From Solibacillus daqui (GTDB lineage: Bacteria > Bacillota > Bacilli > Bacillales_A > Planococcaceae): a DNA stretch of 64,000 bases. The notes under the pieces are model-generated. The model saw only the letters and a list, made by a program, of their open reading frames with translations. It made no database searches and was not told the DNA's origin. The translations under genes were made by a program, and so were the position numbers. Where the stretch lies: contig NZ_CP114887.1 in assembly GCF_028747805.1 (NCBI RefSeq), forward strand, positions 1,481,501 through 1,545,500, written 5' to 3'. Shown in pieces: positions 44,415 to 52,862 of this stretch; the stretch's first letter is position 1, and the number at the start of each line of letters is the position of its first letter.

Positions 44415-45107
44415 ATGGGTAAATATTCAATATCACAATTTGTGCAACAAACGAAGCAGGATGAACAGGAAAATGACTTTTTCGAATTAGAAACAGAGCG
44501 GGTATTAGAGGTCAATTTAAACGGTGAAGTATGGGCAAAAATGGGCTCGATGATTTCGTATACAGGTTCAATTAAATTCGAGCGTGAGCGTATGTTAGAG
44601 CACGGTGTCGGGAAATTGTTCAAAAAGGCGTTAACAGGAGAGGGCACACCGCTTATGCGCGCAAAAGGTAATGGCCGCTTGTATTTAGCAGATCAGGGGA
44701 AAAAGGTGACGATTTTTGAGCTAAATGGTGAAAGTCTATGTGTTAACGGCAATGATTTACTGGCTTTTGAAAATCGGATTAACTGGGATATTAAATTAAT
44801 GCGTAAAATGGCAGGTATTTTAGCAGGTGGCTTATTTAATGTGACTTTGCAGGGGCATGGTCTGGTTGCGATTACGACACATTTTGAGCCACTAACATTA
44901 CTCGTTAAGCCAGGAGATAAAGTATACACAGATCCGAATGCGACGGTCGCTTGGTCAGGTAATTTAACACCAGAATTCACGACAGATATTACGATGCGCA
45001 CATTGATCGGGCGCGGCAGTAATGAATCGATTCAAATGGCATTTTCGGGCGAGGGTTTTGTCATTATTCAGCCATTTGAGGAAGTATACCTATCCTCACA
45101 GCAATAA
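44415..45107 (+). CDS. AIM24 family protein
   Basis: A 230-residue beta-rich protein. It matches the AIM24/TIGR00266 layout: VWAKMGSMISYTGSIKFER (about 40-58), GTPLMRAKGNGRLYLAD (about 79-95), LTLLVKPGDKVYTDPNATVA (about 160-179), and a C-terminal QMAFSGEGFVIIQP. The mitochondrial homolog supports membrane organisation; the bacterial role is not settled. The ATG at 44415 is preferred, eight bases behind GGGGTG; a GTG at 44406 lies in the ribosome site. Confidence 0.85.
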   Translation: MGKYSISQFVQQTKQDEQENDFFELETERVLEVNLNGEVWAKMGSMISYTGSIKFERERMLEHGVGKLFKKALTGEGTPLMRAKGNGRLYLADQGKKVTIFELNGESLCVNGNDLLAFENRINWDIKLMRKMAGILAGGLFNVTLQGHGLVAITTHFEPLTLLVKPGDKVYTDPNATVAWSGNLTPEFTTDITMRTLIGRGSNESIQMAFSGEGFVIIQPFEEVYLSSQQ

Positions 45108-45161
45108 GCTTAGACAGTTCCCATATTTCGGTATAAACTAATACTAAGAGGGGGCGTTGAC

Positions 45162-46142
45162 ATGGAGTGGCAACAGCTACAGCTTGCGACAGAAAATTAT
45201 AAACTTCAATTACTAGAAGCCGAAAAGCTACATAAAAAACAAACAACCGTAGAACGTTTAATGAAGCATGCAGAACGTGAAATTGAGCATTTTGAACAAG
45301 AAATGCAGCAGGCGCGTAAAGCATTAAATAAATTAGATCAGTCATCGTTCGTCAATTTATTCCGCAATTGGTCAGGTAAGCAGGATGAGCTAATCGAGCA
45401 AAATTTAGACAAAATTGCGGTTACTGAGTTAAAGCTGATCGAGGCACAATTGATGCTAGAAGATTTACAAGACGATGTAGTTGATATTGTTCATAAGCTA
45501 AATGCAATCAATGAGTCGTATATTGAACAAGAGCTGCAAACATTAAACAACGAAAAGCAGCAGTGGCTAGCGGAAAATGCACCACAATTTGCGGAAAAAC
45601 TAACATTCATTGCTGAGCAACAAACATTATGCAAACAGCTTACAAAAGAAATTCAAGAAGCAATCGATGCTGGGAATACAGCGTTAAGCGCATTAACAGA
45701 TGCCGGCTACGCGTTACATGAGGCTGACTCATATTCAACATGGGACACATTTTTAGGCGGTGGCTTTATTGCAACAGCGATGAAGCATGAAAAACTAGAA
45801 ACGACAAACAGCTATATTCATACCGCACAAATGGCTCTACAACGCTTTAGCAATGAGTTATTAGATGTAAAAGACATGAGGGACGATACAATTGAAATCG
45901 GTATGGACGGCTTTGTAAAATTTACCGACTTCTTCTTCGATAATATTTTCACAGATTGGTCGATCCATTCGAAGATTACAACAGCCATGAACCAAATTTC
46001 TCGCGTTCAAGATGATGTGGCAAACACATTGCGTGAATTACATCAAAAATTAACGGTTGCACTCAAAAAAGAAGCTGAACTTTTTTCGGAACGTGAAGCG
46101 ATTCTTAATTCCGATGAATCAGCATTGTTTTTTGAAAAATAG
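45162..46142 (+). CDS. Coiled-coil protein of unknown function
   Basis: A 326-residue acidic soluble protein. Long heptad stretches occupy residues 5-60 and 75-165 (EKLHKKQTTVERLMKHAERE, ELKLIEAQLMLEDLQDDVVD). The hydrophobic loop WDTFLGGGFIATAMKHEKLE (about 199-218), the DGFVKFTDFFFDNIFTDW segment (about 250-267) and another coiled stretch follow. It is encoded 54 bases after AIM24 and may be its partner. I do not recognise a named family. The ribosome site AGGGGGCG precedes the ATG. Confidence 0.7.
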   Translation: MEWQQLQLATENYKLQLLEAEKLHKKQTTVERLMKHAEREIEHFEQEMQQARKALNKLDQSSFVNLFRNWSGKQDELIEQNLDKIAVTELKLIEAQLMLEDLQDDVVDIVHKLNAINESYIEQELQTLNNEKQQWLAENAPQFAEKLTFIAEQQTLCKQLTKEIQEAIDAGNTALSALTDAGYALHEADSYSTWDTFLGGGFIATAMKHEKLETTNSYIHTAQMALQRFSNELLDVKDMRDDTIEIGMDGFVKFTDFFFDNIFTDWSIHSKITTAMNQISRVQDDVANTLRELHQKLTVALKKEAELFSEREAILNSDESALFFEK

Positions 46143-46211
46143 AGGCGTAAAATAAGTCGTATATTTTATAGGGGTTTTAATAGTAAAACCAAATCAAAGG
46201 AGTCTTGTAAA

Positions 46212-47321
46212 ATGAGTCGTTTAGTAGAAGAATTTTTAGAATTAGTACAAATTGATTCTGAAACAAAACATGAACAAGTGATTGCACCCATTTTAGTGCA
46301 AAAATTAGAGGATATGGGCTTTGATGTATTCCAGGACGATGCACATACACGTAACGGCCATGGTGCTGGGAATATTATCGCAACATTAAAAGGTGACGAT
46401 CAAATCGAGCCAATTTACTTCACAGTGCATATGGATACAGTTGTACCGGGTGTTGGCATTAAGCCTGAAATTCGTGAAGACGGCTATATTTACTCAGATG
46501 GAACAACGATTTTAGGTGCGGATGATAAAGCAGGTATGGCTGCAATTTTCGAAATGGCACGTCGCATTAAAGAAAAAAATATCAAACACGGGACAATCCA
46601 GTTCATTATTACAGCTGGTGAAGAAAGTGGTTTAGTAGGTGCAAAGGAATTAGATCCAGCGAACATTATCGCAAAATATGGTTTTGCCGTAGATAGTGAT
46701 GGTAAAGTAGGCGGCATCGTTGTAGCTGCGCCATTCCAAGCAAAAGTAAATGTCAAAGTATTCGGTAAAACGGCGCATGCGGGTGTTGCACCTGAAAAAG
46801 GGATTTCTGCCATTACTGTAGCAGCAAAAGCAGTAGCCCAGTTAAAGCTAGGTCGCTTAGATGAAGAAACAACTGCGAATATCGGACGTTTTGAAGGCGG
46901 TAAGGCAACAAACATCGTGTGTGATGAAGTCACTATTTTCGCAGAGGCACGCTCAATCGATGAAGCGAAATTGAACGCTCAAACAGCCCATATGAAAGAA
47001 ACATTTGAACGTGTAGCATTAGAAAATGGGGCACGTGCTGAAGTAGAAGTAGCATTATCATACCCTGGCTTCCGTGTAACTGAAGAAGATAAAGTTGTTC
47101 AAATCGCACAGGCTGCAGCAAAAGCTGTTGGACGTGAGCCAAAGTTAGGTATTTCAGGTGGTGGTAGTGATGCCAATGTCATTGCAGGCTTTGGTATTCC
47201 AACTGTCAACTTGTCAGTTGGTTATGAGGAAATCCATACAACAAACGAAAGAATGCCAGTAGAAGAGCTAGAAAAGTTAGCAGATTTACTAGAGCAAATT
47301 ATTGTAGAAACAACAAAATAA
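46212..47321 (+). CDS. M20 metallopeptidase, peptidase T-like
   Basis: A 369-residue M20 zinc peptidase. Metal and catalytic motifs are VHMDT (about 78-82), LGADDKAGMAAI (about 101-112), ITAGEESGLVGAK (about 137-149), FAVDSDGKVGG (about 158-168), and a final histidine in the GYEEIHTTNER region (about 340). It is nearest to the PepT-like group that includes B. subtilis YqjE and would cleave small peptides in the cytosol. AAAGGAG lies upstream of the ATG. cheW follows 11 bases after. Confidence 0.87.
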   Translation: MSRLVEEFLELVQIDSETKHEQVIAPILVQKLEDMGFDVFQDDAHTRNGHGAGNIIATLKGDDQIEPIYFTVHMDTVVPGVGIKPEIREDGYIYSDGTTILGADDKAGMAAIFEMARRIKEKNIKHGTIQFIITAGEESGLVGAKELDPANIIAKYGFAVDSDGKVGGIVVAAPFQAKVNVKVFGKTAHAGVAPEKGISAITVAAKAVAQLKLGRLDEETTANIGRFEGGKATNIVCDEVTIFAEARSIDEAKLNAQTAHMKETFERVALENGARAEVEVALSYPGFRVTEEDKVVQIAQAAAKAVGREPKLGISGGGSDANVIAGFGIPTVNLSVGYEEIHTTNERMPVEELEKLADLLEQIIVETTK

Positions 47322-47332
47322 GAGGTGAATAG

Positions 47333-47815
47333 ATGAGCTTTGAAAAAGCAGTTGTCTTTTTATGTGGGAAAGAAGAATATGCAGTTCCGGTAGAGCAAGT
47401 CGTTTCAATTGAAAAGTTAGAGCGTGTAACGCCGATTCCACATTTGCCAAACTACTTGCTAGGCTTCTCTCGCATTCGAGGCGAGTTAACACCCATAATT
47501 GATTTTGGACGTATTTTATACAATAGCCCAACGAATACAGAGACGTCAAAAGTAATTGTTCTATCAACAGACATTGTAAATTATGGTTTATTAGTAGCCG
47601 ATGCACGTGAAATCATTGATTTTGAAAACGGTGTTTTAAAGCAAATGGGGCTTGTAAATTATGAAAAGACTAAATATTTCACAGCCGTTGCCAACCTTGA
47701 AGATCGTATGATTTCTTGTGTTGATCCCAACATATTAGTCAATTCATTAGAAGGCATTCGTGAGATAATTAATTATTTACATAAAATGCTGGAAAATGAA
47801 GATGTGAAGGCATAA
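47333..47815 (+). CDS. cheW: Chemotaxis coupling protein CheW
   Basis: A 160-residue CheW-like domain protein. It begins with VVFLCGKEEYAVPVEQVVSI (about 7-26), followed by ITPIPHLP-type contact residues (VTPIPHLPNYLLGFSRIRGE, about 33-52) and LTPIIDFGRIL (about 53-63). It couples chemoreceptors to CheA. It is encoded after a peptidase gene rather than in a che operon; cheA is not in the window. The chemoreceptor at 4010-5689 could be one of its partners. The C-terminal helix is a little longer than usual. Confidence 0.92.
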   Translation: MSFEKAVVFLCGKEEYAVPVEQVVSIEKLERVTPIPHLPNYLLGFSRIRGELTPIIDFGRILYNSPTNTETSKVIVLSTDIVNYGLLVADAREIIDFENGVLKQMGLVNYEKTKYFTAVANLEDRMISCVDPNILVNSLEGIREIINYLHKMLENEDVKA

Positions 47816-47821
47816 ATGAAA

Positions 47822-47857
47822 AAAGGAGTACAAGATATCGGTCTTGTACTCTTTTTA
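47822..47857. terminator. Terminator after cheW
   Basis: GAGTACAAGA pairs perfectly with TCTTGTACTC over a six-base loop, followed by five T. On the minus strand the flanking A tract also gives a T run for the convergent gene. Confidence 0.9.
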
Positions 47858-47896
47858 TTGAGAAACAAAGTATGATTTTCAGGGAAGCTGCTGGAC

Positions 47897-48547
47897 CTAT
47901 TTTGTCGCGACTTGAGTTTTTCTAAATTGTTTGATGTAAGCAAACCCAGTAATTCCAAAGACGATTACTGAAATAATGCCAAGTGTAAGTACTAAATTAT
48001 CCTCAACCCAAGGAACATTCCCCAAGACAAAGCCGCCAGCTAGCCACACGGTTGTCCAAATAATAGCTCCGACAAAGTTGTAGCGTAAAAACGTACTATA
48101 CGAGAAGTTGGTGTAGCCAGAAATAAATGGCGTCATTGTTCGCATTAGTGGCACAAAGCGTGAAAATGTAATCGCAACTCGGTCGTAATTCTCAAGGAAA
48201 TGCTGCGCTTTTTGTACTTTATCTTCAGATACGATTTTCATAAATAAATTGTGCTGAGCTGGGATTTTTCGTATGGATCGACCGATGAAATAGTTGTTGC
48301 TATCGGCAAGTGTGGTTGCAACAATAAACAATATAAATAAAACGATTAAATCAAGCTTTCCAAGCGCGGCTAGGGTACCACTTGTAAATACGGTGCTATC
48401 TCCAGGTAAAAATGTTAAAATAACGAAAGCGGTTTTTGTAAATACAACAGCAAACAACAGCAAATATATATAAATGCCAAGTTCCTCTATGTAATGAAAA
48501 ATGACTTGGTCGATTTCTCGTAGAAATTGGATGATTTCAAGCAGCAT
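47897..48547 (-). CDS. DedA family membrane protein
   Basis: A 216-residue DedA/VTT-domain protein with about five membrane segments. Signatures are FLPGDSTVFTSGTLAALG (about 46-63), the long amphipathic middle and FSRFVPLMRTMTPFISGYTN (about 129-148) with the conserved arginines, then FVGAIIWTTVWLAGGFVLGN. DedA proteins help flip lipid carriers such as undecaprenyl phosphate or phosphatidylethanolamine. AAAGGAAA precedes the ATG. Single gene. Confidence 0.9.
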   Translation of the reverse strand: MLLEIIQFLREIDQVIFHYIEELGIYIYLLLFAVVFTKTAFVILTFLPGDSTVFTSGTLAALGKLDLIVLFILFIVATTLADSNNYFIGRSIRKIPAQHNLFMKIVSEDKVQKAQHFLENYDRVAITFSRFVPLMRTMTPFISGYTNFSYSTFLRYNFVGAIIWTTVWLAGGFVLGNVPWVEDNLVLTLGIISVIVFGITGFAYIKQFRKTQVATK

Positions 48548-48650
48548 AGTAGTTTCCTTTCAATGATTATTAATATGTAATAGTATAGCCGAATTTTGGA
48601 AATTTTGTTTGTTTCGGCTCTGAAAATTTTCGTGAAACTGGGGTGAAAAA

Positions 48651-49154
48651 TTGTTTAATGATTCAACAAAACCAAAGCTACACATTCCGAAAACAAAATC
48701 GGAGCGTGGCTTTGATATAGTAGGGTATTTAGCGCTTGCAACGATGTTTGTCGTGCTAATTGTCAATTGGAGTAACCTACCTTCTCAAGTACCAGCACAT
48801 TTTGGGGCAAATGGACAGGTCGATCGCTGGGGCTCGAAATGGGAGTTGCTTATATTACCTGGCATCGCAATTGGACTGCATTTTTTTCTGTTTGTTTTAG
48901 AAAAGTTCCCAGAAACTCATAACTATCCAGCAACTTTTAATGAAAAGAACGCAGCCGCTTTTTACACTAATAGCCGTCAAACATTGAATTATATGCGTAA
49001 TATTATTAATGTGCTATTTACATATTCGGTATTTGAGGTCACTTCGATTGCACTTGGACATGACAGTTCACTCGGTTGGCTATTTTACATGATTTTAGGT
49101 TTGCTGTTTATTGTACTTGGCTACAAGATATACAAAACGTTTCAAATAAAATGA
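48651..49154 (+). CDS. DUF1648-domain membrane protein
   Basis: A 167-residue membrane protein. The first helix is followed by the DUF1648 motif NLPSQVPAHFGANGQVDRWG (about 47-66), and then three more helices (71-88, 118-136, 141-159). DUF1648 is seen in SdpI-like and other small integral proteins; no specific role can be given. The TTG start follows GGGGTG by five bases. It is 13 bases before a deoxyribosyltransferase gene and probably cotranscribed. Confidence 0.75.
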   Translation: MFNDSTKPKLHIPKTKSERGFDIVGYLALATMFVVLIVNWSNLPSQVPAHFGANGQVDRWGSKWELLILPGIAIGLHFFLFVLEKFPETHNYPATFNEKNAAAFYTNSRQTLNYMRNIINVLFTYSVFEVTSIALGHDSSLGWLFYMILGLLFIVLGYKIYKTFQIK

Positions 49155-49167
49155 TGAGGTGTTATAA

Positions 49168-49647
49168 ATGAAGGCTTATTTAGCAAATGGACTATTTTCA
49201 ATTGGGGATCGTTATGTCAATGATCTATTAGCACGCGAATTACGTGCAGCGATTCCACAAATCGAGCTTTACGTACCACAAGAAAATGATGCAATTAATG
49301 ATAAAAATGCCTACGCGGATAGCTTAGCCATTGCGCAAGCGGATTTAAATAGTTTAAAAGAGAGCGACGTGTTAATTGCCGTAATTGATGGAGTAGAAAT
49401 TGATTCAGGTGTTGCCGCAGAAATTGGTGCGTTTGCAATGCTTAACCGTCCGATTGTGGCGCTATTTAGCGATGTACGTCAGCAAGGAAGAACGAATGCT
49501 AAGAAAATTGAGGCACTCATTGCGGATGGTATAGAAAATCAATTTATTTACCGCAATTTATTCGTTGTAGGGTTGATTAAGCAAAATGGTGTGATTGCAA
49601 CAACGATTGAGGACGTTGTGGCGCAGGTAAAAGAGTTAGGTAAATAA
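49168..49647 (+). CDS. Nucleoside 2-deoxyribosyltransferase
   Basis: A 159-residue enzyme of the nucleoside 2-deoxyribosyltransferase family, which moves deoxyribose between bases via a covalent glutamate. The start motif is AYLANGLF (residues 3-10), SDVLIAVIDGVEIDSGVAAE is the core (about 64-83), and the catalytic glutamate is the last residue of GVAAEIG (about 83). The length is usual. Role: salvage or sanitising of deoxynucleosides. GAGGTG precedes the ATG. Confidence 0.88.
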   Translation: MKAYLANGLFSIGDRYVNDLLARELRAAIPQIELYVPQENDAINDKNAYADSLAIAQADLNSLKESDVLIAVIDGVEIDSGVAAEIGAFAMLNRPIVALFSDVRQQGRTNAKKIEALIADGIENQFIYRNLFVVGLIKQNGVIATTIEDVVAQVKELGK

Positions 49648-49767
49648 TTTTTAGCATGCTGTATTTCTTAGGGGATATGGCTTTTTTATTTGTACATTAA
49701 AATTTTTATAAAAATTTTACATATTTTAATAACTTGTTCGTCTAGTAAGGTAAGAGAGGTGACGCAC

Positions 49768-50265
49768 ATGGATTTTGAGGAGCTGTACAATAAGCAGTTT
49801 CATTCGACATATGTTTTTATTCGCTACATGGTCGGAAATGCTGAACTGGCAGAGGATTTAACACAAGAAACGTTCTTACGCATTTATAAGGCCAAAAATT
49901 TAGATCGGGTTGCGAATGCGCAAGTGTATACGCGGCAAGTCGCACGCAATCTTGTATATGATTATTATCGCAGAAAAGCACTCATAAAGTGGCTGCCATT
50001 TTCACAGCGACATGAGCAACAAGAAGTTACATATGTACCCGAAGATTGGTTGCTTCAGCAAGAACAGCGCAAAGCTTTGTTTGAAGCATTGCAGCAGCTA
50101 AAGCCTTTACAGCGTGAAATCCTAATTTACCGCAAAATTGAAGAACGCTCAATTGAAGAAACGTGCAAGATTTTAGGACTAACAGCGATGAAGGTCGTCA
50201 ATACACAGCGCAGTGCAATGAAAAGATTAGAACAAATTCTAGGAGGTGCTTACGATGAAGCTTGA
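49768..50265 (+). CDS. ECF sigma factor (SigX-like)
   Basis: A 165-residue extracytoplasmic-function sigma factor. Region 2 runs LYNKQFHSTYVFIRYMVGNA with DLTQETFLRIYKAK (about 5-48). Region 4 has LKPLQREILIYRKIEERSIE with ILGLTAMKVVNTQRSAMKRL after it (about 112-155). The ATG at 49768 follows AGAGGTG; a longer frame upstream lacks a ribosome site. A CGTC at 49739-49742 preceded by a TTTTAC block 17-18 bases upstream could be an ECF-type promoter, suggesting autoregulation, but it is weak. It overlaps the next gene by 11 bases, its likely anti-sigma factor. Confidence 0.88.
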   Translation: MDFEELYNKQFHSTYVFIRYMVGNAELAEDLTQETFLRIYKAKNLDRVANAQVYTRQVARNLVYDYYRRKALIKWLPFSQRHEQQEVTYVPEDWLLQQEQRKALFEALQQLKPLQREILIYRKIEERSIEETCKILGLTAMKVVNTQRSAMKRLEQILGGAYDEA

Positions 50266-51142
50266 AGAAAACTTCCAACAGCTACAAAACCATCCTGTAA
50301 ATGAACAATTACAGCATAATATTCGTATGAAATTAGACGATAAGAAACCGCAAGAGCAGTGGAATTGGCTCGGTAGTCGCTTAGGTGAGTTTAGCTTTGT
50401 TCTTTTATTAATTGCACTCGGTAGCTTTTTACTATTCACTTCATTACAGCATACACAGCAGGCGGCTTCTAATTCGATTCAGGCAATTTATTCATATGAA
50501 AGTGAGGATACTGATCAAGATTTCCGTGCAAAGCCGTCAACAAATTATATAGGGATGGAAAATGTCACAACGGCAAGCCTAGTGTTTTTATTTGAAAATA
50601 TTAATGAGTTGCCAATCGTTTCGCCAACATCTAAAATGTATGGTGATTATGAAATAATAGTAGTTTATGAAGACGGAGAGCAGCGCCGATTTGAATTTGA
50701 TTCAAGCTATTTGTATGATGTGGATGAAAAGGTGTACTATCCAGGCTTTGAAGAAATGCCAACAGCGATTTATTCGGATCTGTTCGCGGCACATCATTCG
50801 AAGAAATTGCCGATTTATTTAATGCCGCCTTTGATTTTGGGTTTAATTGGCGGTATAGCAGTATTTTATAATCGTAGGAGAATCGAACTTCCTGTGAATA
50901 ATAAGTCAAAGAATGTCGCATTAGCCATCTACACAGTGACGATGCTAGCAGTATTTTATTATGTATTTAAAATTGGATTGTTGTACTTCCCATTGCTATT
51001 GTTAATCATTTTAGCTTTAGCGTATCTAATGTGGTGGGCAATCAAACGTGAAGTGACTAATCCAGTAATACTAAGAGTAGAGAAATTACGAATCATTGCA
51101 CTTGTAATCATTGTTGTAGTGTTTCTTATATGGGGAAGGTGA
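50255..51142 (+). CDS. Membrane protein, probable anti-sigma factor
   Basis: A 295-residue protein that overlaps the sigma gene by 11 bases, the usual place of an anti-sigma factor. A short cytosolic N-terminus (residues 1-45, MKLEENFQQLQNHPVNEQLQ) precedes helix 1 (about 48-65). An outer loop of about 125 residues follows, then a bundle of four or five helices from residue 187 (LMPPLILGLIGGIAVFY) to the end. There is no zinc-binding HxxxCxxC motif, so it is not a ZAS-type regulator. The multi-helix C-terminal half is unusual for an anti-sigma factor. Role inferred from position. Confidence 0.65.
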   Translation: MKLEENFQQLQNHPVNEQLQHNIRMKLDDKKPQEQWNWLGSRLGEFSFVLLLIALGSFLLFTSLQHTQQAASNSIQAIYSYESEDTDQDFRAKPSTNYIGMENVTTASLVFLFENINELPIVSPTSKMYGDYEIIVVYEDGEQRRFEFDSSYLYDVDEKVYYPGFEEMPTAIYSDLFAAHHSKKLPIYLMPPLILGLIGGIAVFYNRRRIELPVNNKSKNVALAIYTVTMLAVFYYVFKIGLLYFPLLLLIILALAYLMWWAIKREVTNPVILRVEKLRIIALVIIVVVFLIWGR

Positions 51143-51147
51143 GGAAA

Positions 51148-51333
51148 ATGTCAGAAAATCAATGCCCGCTTTGTCAGGGGGAAAATGCATGTAATGTTGA
51201 GGATGCACAAAATTGCTGGTGTATGACAGTGAAAATTCCACAACATGTGCGAGAGCTTGTGCCAGAAGGATTAAAAAATACAAGCTGCATTTGCGCGGCT
51301 TGTGTGGAGAAATATCGTGTAATTGCAGAGTAA
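51148..51333 (+). CDS. Cysteine-rich CWC-family protein
   Basis: A 61-residue cysteine-rich protein. It has CPLCQGENACN near the start, NCWCMT in the middle (C-W-C) and CICAAC near the end. This matches the CWC family of small bacterial proteins; the cysteine pairs probably bind zinc. The ATG follows GGTGAGG. It starts five bases after the anti-sigma-like gene, so it may be part of the sigma operon. Function unknown. Confidence 0.8.
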   Translation: MSENQCPLCQGENACNVEDAQNCWCMTVKIPQHVRELVPEGLKNTSCICAACVEKYRVIAE

Positions 51334-51817
51334 TTAGAGGCACCTAGTCGATTTTGGCTAGGTGTTATTAAATGGCAAAGGAGAAAATGAAAAAGTTAGT
51401 TACCAAAGTTAAAGCAACGGGTCTCTTCAACTAACGACACTAATAAAATTAGTTCGGAGAAAGAAACTGAAAAGGAATTATTTGCATTGTCTGAAGAATT
51501 ATTTTAGCTGTTTATGACAAATTGAAACTTCAATTGATCAGTACTTCTTCAATTGTATGGCGTGATTATGGTCGATAGTGGCTAATCATTTTTTGTTAGT
51601 CAATTTTAATTACGTATCCTCAAAGTACTCAGTAATTTTGTCTATAGAAATGCTAAACAAATCTTTTAGGTATTTCATAATGAGAAGGTGTCAAAGGTAT
51701 TTGCTAATGTTTCTTACTCTTGGTAACATATGAGCATACAATCTGGAAGGGACTGAACTATGCGCAGATGGCAATATTTTTTATCTAACGGATTAAAAAT
51801 ATTGGAGGTAAAACGTA
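51334..51817. other. Gene-free stretch with a terminator and decayed pieces
   Basis: CACCTAG/CTAGGTG (51341-51364) forms a terminator-like hairpin after the CWC gene. A 15-codon frame at about 51388-51435 (MKKLVTKVKATGLFN) has a good AAAGGAGA site but ends at once. TTCAACTAACG at 51427-51437 with TTAGTT at 51450-51455 resembles the arms of the hairpins at 58.4 and 59.3 kb. I see nothing else supportable. Confidence 0.4.
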
Positions 51818-52348
51818 TTGATAAAAGAAATACACACGCAAAGATTGCATTTAAGAAGAATGGAAGTTTCAGACTCACATAGCTTGTTTAAAATTTGGTC
51901 TGATCCAGATGTAACTAAATTCATGAACATCTCTAGCTTTACACAAGAAGCTCAAGCAAAAGAAATGATTGAACTTCTTGAGAATTTGGCTAAGGCTAAT
52001 GAAGCTATACGGTTCAGCATGGTTGAACGGAAATCTAACGAGATAATAGGTACGTGTGGATTTAATTCATTAGACTTTGAAAATGCTAAGGCAGAAATTG
52101 GTTATGATATCGCTAAAGCCTATTGGGGCATGGGGTATGCTCCAGAAGGTATCAGAGCATTACTTAATTATGCTTTCGAAACTTTGAAACTTAATAGAAT
52201 CGAAGCAAAGGTGGAACCTGCAAATGTGAATTCTATCAAGGTTTTACAAAAACTTAAGTTCACATTCGAAGGAACGCTTAGACAGTACGAAAAATCTAAA
52301 GGGAACTTTATTGACATCAATATGTACTCGTTATTAAAAACAGATTGA
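51818..52348 (+). CDS. GNAT acetyltransferase, RimJ/RimL-like
   Basis: A 176-residue GNAT enzyme. TQRLHLRRMEVSDSHSLFKI at the N-terminus, the acetyl-CoA loop YWGMGYAPEGIRALLNYAF (about 97-115), and RIEAKVEPANVNSIKVLQKL at the end match the ribosomal-protein acetyltransferase group; the true substrate is unknown. The TTG start follows GGAGGT by eight bases. Single gene in an accessory region. Confidence 0.83.
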   Translation: MIKEIHTQRLHLRRMEVSDSHSLFKIWSDPDVTKFMNISSFTQEAQAKEMIELLENLAKANEAIRFSMVERKSNEIIGTCGFNSLDFENAKAEIGYDIAKAYWGMGYAPEGIRALLNYAFETLKLNRIEAKVEPANVNSIKVLQKLKFTFEGTLRQYEKSKGNFIDINMYSLLKTD

Positions 52349-52376
52349 TATAGAATTCCCGAGGCTGGGACAAAAC

Positions 52377-52420
52377 AAAAATACAAATTTTCTCCACGGA
52401 GAAAATTTGTATTTTTTTGA
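52377..52420. terminator. Terminator with a perfect 19-bp stem
   Basis: AAAAATACAAATTTTCTCC pairs perfectly with its complement over a three-base loop, with seven T at the end. It is preceded by GAGGCTGGGACAAAA, a string often seen in Gram-positive intergenic repeats. Confidence 0.85.
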
Positions 52421-52722
52421 TGCGATAAAAAATTGGTTTCCGTTCCGGGTCCGGCCTGAGCCAGTAGTTTCAGGCATCGGTGCTCCTGCCACTTCACTAC
52501 AACTAATTTTGTAAAATTATTTTTTTATTATGCCATTTTCACTTAATTCTTCATTTTTTTATTTCTGCCCCCAACCTCCTTATTTTTGTGTGACCAAATT
52601 GCTTAAGCGTTGTCACAATTGAAGTTAAAACATATTTCACTACTGTTGGTTTGAAATAATGTTAGATTGGTTATTAAAGATAAACCGTTTATTAAATAGT
52701 TGCACCGTTTTATCCCTTTGGA
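52421..52722. other. Gene-free stretch with a GC-rich palindromic patch
   Basis: A GC-rich patch at about 52440-52500 (with the inverted repeat GCCTGA/TCAGGC at 52454-52475) stands in AT-rich surroundings, like a remnant of a repeat family. No gene is supported. Confidence 0.4.
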
Positions 52723-52731
52723 TGGTATAAT
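52723..52731 (+). promoter_or_regulatory. Extended -10 promoter
   Basis: TGGTATAAT is a perfect -10 with the TGn extension, 36 bases before the small ORF at 52767 and about 130 bases before the MFS start. No convincing -35 is present at standard spacing. Confidence 0.6.
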
Positions 52732-52766
52732 TTTTTACGTATTTTCAATTAGAAGGAAGTGAATTC

Positions 52767-52850
52767 ATGAGTGATTTAGAAAAAATAAAACTTGTGAAGC
52801 CACCATTTCCCAAGCTACGATGTTTTTCTTTCAAACCTATAATTATCTAG
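52767..52850 (+). CDS. Possible 27-residue leader peptide or truncated gene
   Basis: A short frame (MSDLEKIKLVKPPFPKLRCF... to residue 27) has a good ribosome site (AGAAGGAAG), lies behind an extended -10, and ends 12 bases before the MFS start. It could be a translated leader influencing the pump gene or the remnant of a lost gene. No homology recognised. Confidence 0.35.
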   Translation: MSDLEKIKLVKPPFPKLRCFSFKPIII

Positions 52851-52862
52851 GAGAGGATTAAT

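Noticed and set aside
49717..49742. ECF-type promoter for the sigma gene
   Set aside because: CGTC at -10 is fine, but the -35 (TTTTAC) is a poor match in a T-rich stretch; mentioned only as a possibility.
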